From Chitinophagales bacterium (GTDB lineage: Bacteria; Bacteroidota; Bacteroidia; Chitinophagales; UBA2359), in assembly GCA_020629205.1 (NCBI GenBank), contig JAHDDV010000019.1, forward strand, positions 1 through 32,651: a DNA stretch of 32,651 nucleotides, in the 5' to 3' direction. Within the stretch, counting starts at the first letter, position 1. Each line of letters opens with the position of its first letter. The translations under genes and the position numbers were made by a program. The notes below the pieces were generated by a model, which ran no database searches, was not told where the DNA came from, and was given only the letters and a program-made list of their open reading frames with translations. Shown one piece after another: positions 26,760 through 32,651 of this stretch.

Positions 26760-28249
26760 GTAGGCAATGGAAAATACTTAGACGGTTGTTAGCAGCCGTG
26801 ATTTGTCTGCTAGTGATGTTCAGTGCGGTGATGATCTTGGGAGCTATTGAGGCCTACTACAAGCAAGGAGCAGAAGCAGAGCCAATGCTTCACTTGACCA
26901 AGGATTTACTCACAAGCCATCATCCAGAAGTTGCCTGGCTCCCTGATAGTAAGAATCTGGAAGGGGAAATCAACATGTACCTACGGGCTAGCATATCAGA
27001 GGCCTACGCGGAGAGCTGGCATATGGCAAACCTTTGCTTGAAAAACAAAAGCGAACTGGGCTTAGCAGATTACTTTGGCGAACGACTGGCTGAAGCGCAG
27101 AAGGCTGCCTTCCCGAGCAATGATACCAAAATCGAGCGTGTTGATCTTAAGCATCACTTGAAGTTGCATCTACTTAGTTTGGATAAGCGATTGGTTGCCT
27201 TTTCAGATTCTGCAGTTTGGCTCAAAAAGTCCATTCAGAGTCATCCTGAAGGTCCAGCAATTGTTCAGGATTTCCAACATTCTTACTCAGTGATAATGAC
27301 TCTTGAAGACGGAAGGTGGAGAGTTATTGAAATGCATCAAGAGCAAGCAAATTCTATGGTGTCGACTGCTTCTCCAACAAATACTACGAATCTCGATACA
27401 ATCGAAGCCATTAACTACTACCCGCCGGAAAAGCCCTGGAAACTCTTTTGGTCAGCATATGATCACGATCTTGTAGAACGCGATTTTGGAATTATTCAAG
27501 CGCTAAAGTACAATGCTGTTCGGGTGTTTATACCTTTCGATGAGTTTGGTGGAGCGAGAGTGAAACAGAAGCACTTAGAGAACCTGCTTCATCTGCTGGA
27601 CATAGCTTCATGCAATGATCTTTCCGTAATTGTTACGCTGTTCGATTTTCCTGTTGGATTCTCTCTTGACAAGTACACAGCATACGATAGTCAATTGAGA
27701 AGTATAGTTCCGGAGCTTAGTGGACATAAAGCCCTGATTTTGTATGACTTAAAGAATGAGCCAGATATAGATTTTCGGTATCACGAAGAAGCTGAAGTGC
27801 TGAGATGGTTGGCTCACTTTGTCAAGCGTATCAAGGACTTAGATGCTGTTACCCCTGTCACCATTGGATGGGCAAGTATTGAGCATGCCGATAAGCTTCA
27901 GGAGGAGCTTGATATTGTTTCCTTTCACTACTATGGTGATGCAGACAAACTTGGCTCGAAGATCGATGTACTTAAGCAGGCTGTAGGCGCGAAGCCAATA
28001 CTACTGAGTGAGTATGGAATGAGTAGTTATCGCTCTCTTTGGTATCCGATTGGAAACAGTCTGGAGAAAAGGCAGAGTTATCTTTCAGAGATTGAAGCTG
28101 TGATTGCAGAAAAAGAGCTACTTGGAGCTGCTCTTTGGTGCTACTCCGATTTTGAAGAAGTTCCTTCCTATGTGGCGGGGAGTAAACCCTGGATCAAGGC
28201 CACTCAGTCCAGGTTCGGTTTGTTAGATGAAAATCTGGAATTGAAATAG
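26756..28249 (+). CDS. Inner-membrane-anchored GH5-like (cellulase superfamily) glycosidase
   Basis: 497 residues, ATG overlapping the previous TGA (ATGA). One N-terminal membrane helix (~11-30) with basic residues before it anchors the rest in the periplasm. Residues ~60-197 look NTF2-like (HSYSVIMTLEDGRWRVIEMH). Residues ~215-497 are a clan GH-A TIM barrel: AVRVFIPFDEFG, LILYDLKNEPD (acid/base Glu335 after Asn334), SFHYYGD, PILLSEYGM (nucleophile Glu419) and GAALWCYSDF. All catalytic residues are present. Polysaccharide secretion systems commonly carry such a hydrolase (BcsZ, PslG), so trimming or clearing of the exported glycan is the likely role. GH5 versus another GH-A family is uncertain. 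Confidence 0.83.
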   Translation: MSRQWKILRRLLAAVICLLVMFSAVMILGAIEAYYKQGAEAEPMLHLTKDLLTSHHPEVAWLPDSKNLEGEINMYLRASISEAYAESWHMANLCLKNKSELGLADYFGERLAEAQKAAFPSNDTKIERVDLKHHLKLHLLSLDKRLVAFSDSAVWLKKSIQSHPEGPAIVQDFQHSYSVIMTLEDGRWRVIEMHQEQANSMVSTASPTNTTNLDTIEAINYYPPEKPWKLFWSAYDHDLVERDFGIIQALKYNAVRVFIPFDEFGGARVKQKHLENLLHLLDIASCNDLSVIVTLFDFPVGFSLDKYTAYDSQLRSIVPELSGHKALILYDLKNEPDIDFRYHEEAEVLRWLAHFVKRIKDLDAVTPVTIGWASIEHADKLQEELDIVSFHYYGDADKLGSKIDVLKQAVGAKPILLSEYGMSSYRSLWYPIGNSLEKRQSYLSEIEAVIAEKELLGAALWCYSDFEEVPSYVAGSKPWIKATQSRFGLLDENLELK

Positions 28250-28628
28250 GCAGGTGCTAAAGTAGCTGAAACCTTCAAGGGCATCTAATTCTATCCTCCT
28301 TCGAGGGTCGTCAGTCGCATGACCAAGGCTCTTCCTCGCACTCTGGCTGACGAAAAGATTGCTTCCTTGAAGGCGTCGCATGGTTTGTTTACATAGCGCT
28401 AAAGCATTCTCAGCTACGAGTTTGGTCGGTGCTAAATAGCCCCGGGCGCAGCGGAACGAGCGCCGCAGATGCCGTGGCGATTGCCAGGCTGACGGGGGCT
28501 CGACGATAGGAGAGACCACGTCAGCCCGGCAAGAGCAGGCAGATGTGGTGGGAGTATTAGCGGAGCACGGGTAGAACGACACTACGAGTCGATCTGCAGG
28601 GCTCCAAAAATAAATTGATAAGCAACAG
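28250..28628. other. Long intergenic gap with inverted repeat and dispersed repeat copy 3
   Basis: No gene is supported in 379 bp. The left half carries a 9-bp inverted repeat (CCTTCAAGG near 28271, CCTTGAAGG near 28366) and a repeated phrase GGTGCTAAA-TAGC (28253 and 28429) just outside the dispersed repeat. The right half is repeat copy 3. The TPR-barrel gene starts 58 bases after the repeat; no clear promoter box is seen. Confidence 0.6.
28434..28575 (-). repeat. GC-rich dispersed intergenic repeat, full-length copy 3 (inverted)
   Basis: Reverse complement of copy 2 in layout: the CGTTCCGCTGCGCCCGGGGC block is at 28439-28458, CTCCTATCGTCG at 28501-28512 and CCCGTGCTCCGCTAATACTC at 28552-28571, all on the minus strand. 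Sequence between the blocks is only loosely alike. It separates the GH5-like gene from the TPR-barrel gene and creates a spurious antisense open frame. Confidence 0.8.
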
Positions 28629-30671
28629 ATGGGAGAAAATAGAATATATGTGTGTTGGTTGCTATTATGCTTGACCTGTCTTGGCGTTCAAGCACAACAG
28701 AGTCTCGAACAGGGATTTTCCTATCTTGAAGAAGGTAAATTAGATGAGGCCGAGGCCTTTTTTGAACGTGCGATTTCACAAGAGCCAGATTCAAAGACGG
28801 CAAGACTTTGCTATGGACGTGCAGTCGGATTGCAGGGGGAGACTGAGCGTGCGATGGGGATTTTTGAGGATTTACTTACAAGTTACCCAGGAGATTTCGA
28901 ACTGCTACTCAACAAGGCTGAAGCACATATGTGGATGGAGGATTATGTCGCAGCAGAAAAACTCTATGCTAATCTGGTGAGTCAGAAGCCTGCTGATTTT
29001 GTCGCAAATCTTGGTTACGCAAACGCCCTGACTTCATTAGGAAATCACGTGAAATCGCTTGAGTATATAAAAAAATGTATCGAGGTAAATCCATACAGCG
29101 AATCGGCTTTGGTTTCGAAGAAGTACATTTTGCTCGCCAATGCAAGCGAACTTCGAGATGGAAGAAATTATGGATTAGCAAGGGACCATCTACTTGAAGT
29201 TTTGAGTGATTTTCCTGAAGATAGGGAAGCGCTTATTAATCTTGCGATTGTTGAGTTGCATCGGCAGAAGCCACGACGGGCTCAAAGATATTATCATCGT
29301 TTGTTGCCGAGTGATCCCTATGAATCAGCACTTGGCCTATCCTCTGTCAGTTTGATACTGGGTAGAAAGAAAGAGGCTTTGTCTTATGCGGAGGATGCAC
29401 TGAGAGAATCGCGGGATGCAGGAGATATTCGTGCTGATATTCAGTATTTAAATTGCCTAGGAGCAATGGGCAGGTTTTCCAAAGCCGATACAGTTCTGCA
29501 CGAACTGGAGGACCGATATCCCAAACGAGCGGAGGTGACCTTGGCAAAGGGTCGGCTGCGTATCTGGGACCAGGAGTATCAAGAGGGCTTTCATAATTAT
29601 GCTCGTCTCGATACTTTGAATGGATTCGAAGTATTGCTTGGATTGGCCGAAGCGGAAAGGGCTTTGGGTAATAGGACAGCTGCAATCCAGCGAATCAATC
29701 GGGCTTTACAGGTTCAGCCACAAAATCTTGATGCGGAAAGACTTCGGGAAGCGATCTATCGAGAAGGGGCAACATCCTTTGAATTGGCACATTGCATTTC
29801 GACCGATGCCTCCGGTGTTTGGGCTGATATTTCAAGCCTCAAGCTTGGTACACCAATCGGCGAAAGACATCGACTTTTGGTTAGTGCATCTAGTAGGGGA
29901 GTACGTTGGCAATCAGAAGGGTCCAGTATTAGGCAGTCCATCTTTGAGTTGGGGGATGAATGGCGTGCTTCCAGAAATACAAATTTGCGGGCTAGTGTTG
30001 GGCTTGCAAACTCTTCGAATAACTCACCAAGGCTACTTTTTGGAGCCAGTGTTGATCAAAAGATCGGCAAGTATCAAGGACTTGGTGCGAGATATTATCA
30101 AGAGTTGCATAATTATACGCCAGAGCTTGTGGCCAGTGGAATTACGATGAATCACTTTTTGTTAAGTTATTCCTATTCGCGTCAACGAGTTCCTGGATTG
30201 TACGCCCAGTTGATGCACACTCGACAGTCGGATGGAAATAAACGGAATTTGCAATTTGCGTCTTTATATTATGGATTACGGCAGTCACCCAGCTGGAAAG
30301 CCGGGTTGAATTTCCTTCGTTTTAGTTTTAGCGAATCAGTTCCGGAATTGTATTTTAGTCCAGATCGGTTTTTATCCTTTGAGGTCTTTACTCAGGCCGA
30401 CAATCTGTACGTAGAGCGACAGCGGTTTAAGTATATTGGGTTGCTGGCCATCGGTCAGCAATGGGTTGAAGACAACGCTCGACAGAATAGCTTGCGGCTG
30501 GAAGCAAAATTGGGATACCGGATGTTTCATGAGTTTCTTTTGTATGGTTTCTATCAGTATAGTAGCGCCTCTCAAACTTCCACCTTGGGATTTAAGTCAA
30601 GTCGATTTGGGCTGTGCCTAGAAGGTAAATTGTACAAAGTAAAGAAACCCGAAGCAGCATCTAACCTTTAG
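28629..30671 (+). CDS. TPR periplasmic scaffold plus outer-membrane beta-barrel (polysaccharide exporter-like)
   Basis: 680 residues. Signal peptide (1-22, ending GVQA), about ten TPR-like helical hairpins (~25-375; GFSYLEEGKLDEAEAFFERAISQEPDSKTA, NLGYANALTSLGNHVKSLEYIKKCIEVNPYS, LLGLAEAERALGNRTAAIQRINRALQVQPQNLDA), then ~290 residues of alternating amphipathic strands (~380-665; RHRLLVSASSRGVRW, LRASVGLANSSN, FLLYGFYQYSSAS) that look like a 14-16-stranded barrel. The layout equals BcsC, PgaA or a fused AlgK-AlgE. In this locus it is the candidate outer-membrane exit port for the polymer. It is smaller than BcsC. The stop overlaps the stop of the convergent gene. Confidence 0.82.
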   Translation: MGENRIYVCWLLLCLTCLGVQAQQSLEQGFSYLEEGKLDEAEAFFERAISQEPDSKTARLCYGRAVGLQGETERAMGIFEDLLTSYPGDFELLLNKAEAHMWMEDYVAAEKLYANLVSQKPADFVANLGYANALTSLGNHVKSLEYIKKCIEVNPYSESALVSKKYILLANASELRDGRNYGLARDHLLEVLSDFPEDREALINLAIVELHRQKPRRAQRYYHRLLPSDPYESALGLSSVSLILGRKKEALSYAEDALRESRDAGDIRADIQYLNCLGAMGRFSKADTVLHELEDRYPKRAEVTLAKGRLRIWDQEYQEGFHNYARLDTLNGFEVLLGLAEAERALGNRTAAIQRINRALQVQPQNLDAERLREAIYREGATSFELAHCISTDASGVWADISSLKLGTPIGERHRLLVSASSRGVRWQSEGSSIRQSIFELGDEWRASRNTNLRASVGLANSSNNSPRLLFGASVDQKIGKYQGLGARYYQELHNYTPELVASGITMNHFLLSYSYSRQRVPGLYAQLMHTRQSDGNKRNLQFASLYYGLRQSPSWKAGLNFLRFSFSESVPELYFSPDRFLSFEVFTQADNLYVERQRFKYIGLLAIGQQWVEDNARQNSLRLEAKLGYRMFHEFLLYGFYQYSSASQTSTLGFKSSRFGLCLEGKLYKVKKPEAASNL

Positions 30672-31333
30672 CTGGATTTTGCTTTGCTGTACTTGTGATA
30701 GTTGATATGGGGAAGACAGAGCACTGCCCAGACGATGAAGGCAAAGAGTAGCGAGAAACCCATGTATTGGATGATGTTGTCAACTCGACGTATTGCGGAG
30801 ACTGCCATCGGATCAGAGAAACCTGCTTGAAGTTCACCATAATATCGCGCAAATTTTGTACCTACGGCTGTAAAGGATTGCAGTGCTACCAGAGCGAATA
30901 TCGAGAGGCATCCCAGAGCAAGCGCAATCAATTTGCGCTTAATGGATATTGGCGTGGATAGGCAAAGTGCCAGAAAGAAACTGAGGATCATTCCCAATTT
31001 TACCCAAGAGTTTACTGGATAGGTCACCGGGCTAATTTGTGCGCTGTTTCTTCCCTCTGCTTTTGCTTTCTCAATTGCAATTTCTTGCTGCCTTTCACTG
31101 GAAAGCTGTACTAGAGAATCAAATCCCTTGAAGCGACCTAGCTCTTCGGGACGCAGGCTCCTGAATTTTGCCGTTCCGCCATCGCGATAGCTGCCAGTGG
31201 CCATATTTCCAATGGCATTGTATGTCTTGCTAATAAGGGATTTGACTGGTGCCACATGACCAAGAATCAAGAGCCCAAAGTAGAGAAACAGAAAGAGGCC
31301 AATTCTTTTGGCGATAAGCATCCCTAGTTCCAT
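30668..31333 (-). CDS. Exosortase-associated multi-spanning membrane protein
   Basis: 221 residues from ATG 31333, which overlaps the exosortase stop by 10 bases; ATG 31321, just after that stop, is an alternative. About four membrane helices: ~9-28, ~113-130, ~135-155 and ~188-210. An ~80-residue polar, probably periplasmic, region lies between the first two (TGSYRDGGTAKFRSLRPEELGRFKG, VTYPVNSWVKLG). I recognise no catalytic motif. Strict coupling to the exosortase and the lack of other functions suggest an accessory factor of the sorting enzyme, as known for several exosortase types. The 3' end overlaps the convergent exporter gene by 4 bases. Confidence 0.68.
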   Translation of the reverse strand: MELGMLIAKRIGLFLFLYFGLLILGHVAPVKSLISKTYNAIGNMATGSYRDGGTAKFRSLRPEELGRFKGFDSLVQLSSERQQEIAIEKAKAEGRNSAQISPVTYPVNSWVKLGMILSFFLALCLSTPISIKRKLIALALGCLSIFALVALQSFTAVGTKFARYYGELQAGFSDPMAVSAIRRVDNIIQYMGFSLLFAFIVWAVLCLPHINYHKYSKAKSS

Positions 31334-31914
31334 TGCAGTTGATTCTTCTTATTTGTCCATCCAATCCAATACAGTAAGCAGGCAATTGTTAATGCTATAA
31401 AGAGCACTTGCCAGACACTGACATGCATTAGCTCAAATAGAGACGGAATATTGATTCTAAACCAATAGAGGCTGACTATTCTGATGATATTGAGAATTAC
31501 CAGAAACAGAGTCCCGAATACCAGAGCTGAGACTTTGTCCTTCCATATTGTAGGAAAAATCAAAATGCCAACCCAGAATATAGCAAGGGCCTCAATTCCA
31601 TCACAACCGTTCTTGATATTGATGGCGATACCTTCACTTGTGATTGAATCCCCAATTACTTTTACTGGATAGCCCACGAGGGAAAGGATGGCTCCGCTTA
31701 TCCAGGCATAGAATTCTGAAAGCGGTTTGACAAAACCAGATTGAAAGAATGGGGTAGACCACAGCAGATAAAAGAGTCCAATCAAAGCGACGAACTGTAT
31801 CAAAAGTCGATTGACTGTGATTGCCCATAGATCTTTGATTTTCTGTCCAATCGATCTATTGGGTGATCCTAAATTCGAATCAGATTTCACAGACCCATTT
31901 TCATTCTTGGTCAT
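31324..31914 (-). CDS. Exosortase (XrtH-like) transpeptidase
   Basis: 196 residues with about five or six membrane helices. It carries the exosortase/archaeosortase triad: Cys104 in INIKNGCDGIEAL, Arg145 in LNIIRIVSLYW and His164 in ELMHVSVWQVLF, each in its usual context. The family cleaves C-terminal sorting signals of envelope proteins and is assumed to transfer them to a lipid or glycan. Naming it XrtH rests on the adjacent protein with a VPTMGTWG motif, close to the IPTLxxWG signal of XrtH substrates. The N-terminal ~25 residues are a hydrophilic cytosolic tail. Confidence 0.85.
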   Translation of the reverse strand: MTKNENGSVKSDSNLGSPNRSIGQKIKDLWAITVNRLLIQFVALIGLFYLLWSTPFFQSGFVKPLSEFYAWISGAILSLVGYPVKVIGDSITSEGIAINIKNGCDGIEALAIFWVGILIFPTIWKDKVSALVFGTLFLVILNIIRIVSLYWFRINIPSLFELMHVSVWQVLFIALTIACLLYWIGWTNKKNQLQWN

Positions 31915-31963
31915 AGAGAAGAAAGTTTAGCACTTGTTCAGTTGGTGGTTGTCACAAAATAAG

Positions 31964-32018
31964 AAAAGGTTTTCACAAAGTCGATCCAGCGAAGGAGCGA
32001 GCAATGTGAAAACCTTTT
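31964..32018 (-). terminator. Long-stem hairpin, probable terminator of the exosortase substrate gene
   Basis: Perfect 14-bp inverted repeat AAAAGGTTTTCACA (31964-31977) and TGTGAAAACCTTTT (32005-32018), loop of 27 bases that is GC-richer than the stem. On the minus strand it is followed by CTTATTTTG, a partial U-tract, 40 bases after the stop codon of the substrate gene. It separates that gene from the exosortase pair. The large loop is unusual for a simple terminator. Confidence 0.65.
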
Positions 32019-32057
32019 TATGTCATACAGAGCGTGAATCTAGTTCACGACTAATTT

Positions 32058-32651
32058 CTACTTCTTAGAATTGATCATTGCAACAAGGTGTAGCAAGTAG
32101 GCGAAAATTGGAGCAGCGATGGCTGTACCAATGATATCAACCATAGCCAAAGTGCCATATGTCAATAATGTCCAGCCAGTTGCAGCCAAAACCAGCGCTC
32201 CAACAAACAAGGCAGCTTGCTTGAACATGAAGCTGTTGAATGGGTAGCTGCTGAACTTATTCCACTGGAATAAATTGATTTCCGAAGTACTTCCATTGGC
32301 AGTTTGGATTCGACCGACAATCACATTCAGGAACAAAAAGTTCAATGTCAATAATGCCAAAATCATCAAGCCCCAAGTACCCATTGTTGGTACGGTAGAG
32401 ATGTCGACTGCAGTACAATCAGCATCACAAGAGTTTGAAATTGGCAGTGTATCTACGCCATTGGTAAAGCTTGCGCTGTATCCAGTGCCTGGAACGTGGT
32501 AGAAGTTAGTGAAATAAGTTCCAGCAGGGTTTTCTGTCCAGACTGGAGTTGTAGCAACACCAGCTGCATCAAGTACACCAGTTGCTCCTGCAACCATTGT
32601 CCATGTTTCGCCTGGTCCAGAAGTAATGATTACTGTTTCGTAGAAGAATTC
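32058..32651 (-). CDS. Putative exosortase substrate with internal IPTL-CTERM-like signal (5' end outside window)
   Basis: The frame stays open to the window edge (an ATG at 32597 is internal; upstream codons read ...ETVIITSGPGETWT), so at least 198 residues are present and the N-terminus is missing. The extracellular part (SGPGETWTMVAGATGVLD, a small Cys pair SCDADC) is followed by TVPTMGTWGLMILALL, i.e. a PT-x-x-x-WG motif at the start of a membrane helix, and then R. This matches IPTL-CTERM signals handled by XrtH. Unusually, ~75 more residues follow, with two further helices (AALFVGALVLAATGWTLLTYG; IIGTAIAAPIFAYLLHLVAMI). The exosortase gene is immediately downstream. Substrate status is inferred. 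Confidence 0.72.
   Translation of the reverse strand, partial: EFFYETVIITSGPGETWTMVAGATGVLDAAGVATTPVWTENPAGTYFTNFYHVPGTGYSASFTNGVDTLPISNSCDADCTAVDISTVPTMGTWGLMILALLTLNFLFLNVIVGRIQTANGSTSEINLFQWNKFSSYPFNSFMFKQAALFVGALVLAATGWTLLTYGTLAMVDIIGTAIAAPIFAYLLHLVAMINSKK

Noticed and set aside
28223-28582. Antisense open frame of 119 codons covering the gap before the TPR-barrel gene
   Set aside because: It lies across the dispersed repeat and the end of the GH5-like gene, has no domain or signal, and its residues reflect the GC-rich repeat read on the minus strand.
29620-30150. Plus-strand open frame of 176 codons within the TPR-barrel gene
   Set aside because: Different frame of a gene whose TPR and strand pattern continues through this stretch.
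32646-32651. GAATTC at the extreme right end as a cloning boundary
   Set aside because: It is an EcoRI site exactly at the edge, but one site cannot distinguish a cloning junction from chance, and the coding frame runs through it.

Overview
The window comes from a Bacteroidota genome, probably a marine or saprospiraceae-like member. The evidence is a SusC/SusD polysaccharide-utilisation locus, three proteins with C-terminal type IX secretion (T9SS) sorting domains, Bacteroidota-type promoter boxes (TAnnTTTG), no strong Shine-Dalgarno sequences, and Cys/Asp-rich linkers of the 'GTACDDGDxxTxxDVY' kind. The taxonomy is inferred from gene content only.

Region 1 (94-14183, minus strand) is one seven-gene operon with gaps of 3-25 bases, ending in a strong intrinsic terminator. 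In transcription order it encodes a T9SS-sorted carbohydrate-binding protein, SusC, SusD, a PKD-domain lipoprotein, a GH16 lipoprotein with a Calx-beta domain, a GH3 beta-glucosidase, and a large T9SS-sorted protein with five tandem ~158-residue repeats. GH16 plus GH3 plus SusCD points to a beta-1,3-glucan (laminarin-type) PUL. The divergent gene at 14447-17290 is its likely regulator: a propeller/Y_Y_Y sensor joined through one membrane helix and a coiled coil directly to a LuxR-type HTH.

Region 2 (17538-20967, plus) pairs a secreted HmuY-like haem-binding protein carrying a T9SS tail with an HmuR-like TonB-dependent receptor.

Region 3 (21185-30671) looks like an uncommon exopolysaccharide synthesis and export locus. 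It has a minus-strand response-regulator receiver domain fused to a dolichyl-phosphate-glucose-type GT2. Divergent from it are a GT-C-like multi-spanning membrane protein with NTF2-like and FxLYD-like tails, an Ig-like lipoprotein, a membrane-anchored GH5-like glycosidase (these three overlap start to stop), and a TPR plus outer-membrane beta-barrel exporter. It does not match the Bcs, Pga, Alg or Pel gene sets.

Region 4 (30668-32651, minus) is an exosortase module: an exosortase with its Cys/Arg/His triad, a coupled membrane protein, and, cut by the window edge, a putative substrate with an IPTL-CTERM-like motif (VPTMGTWG). In that substrate the motif is not terminal but is followed by two more membrane helices.

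Three copies of a GC-rich intergenic repeat (1-64, 20998-21140, 28434-28575) sit at operon boundaries. Two of them share three collinear conserved blocks over ~135 bp. No rRNA, tRNA, CRISPR array or transposase was seen.
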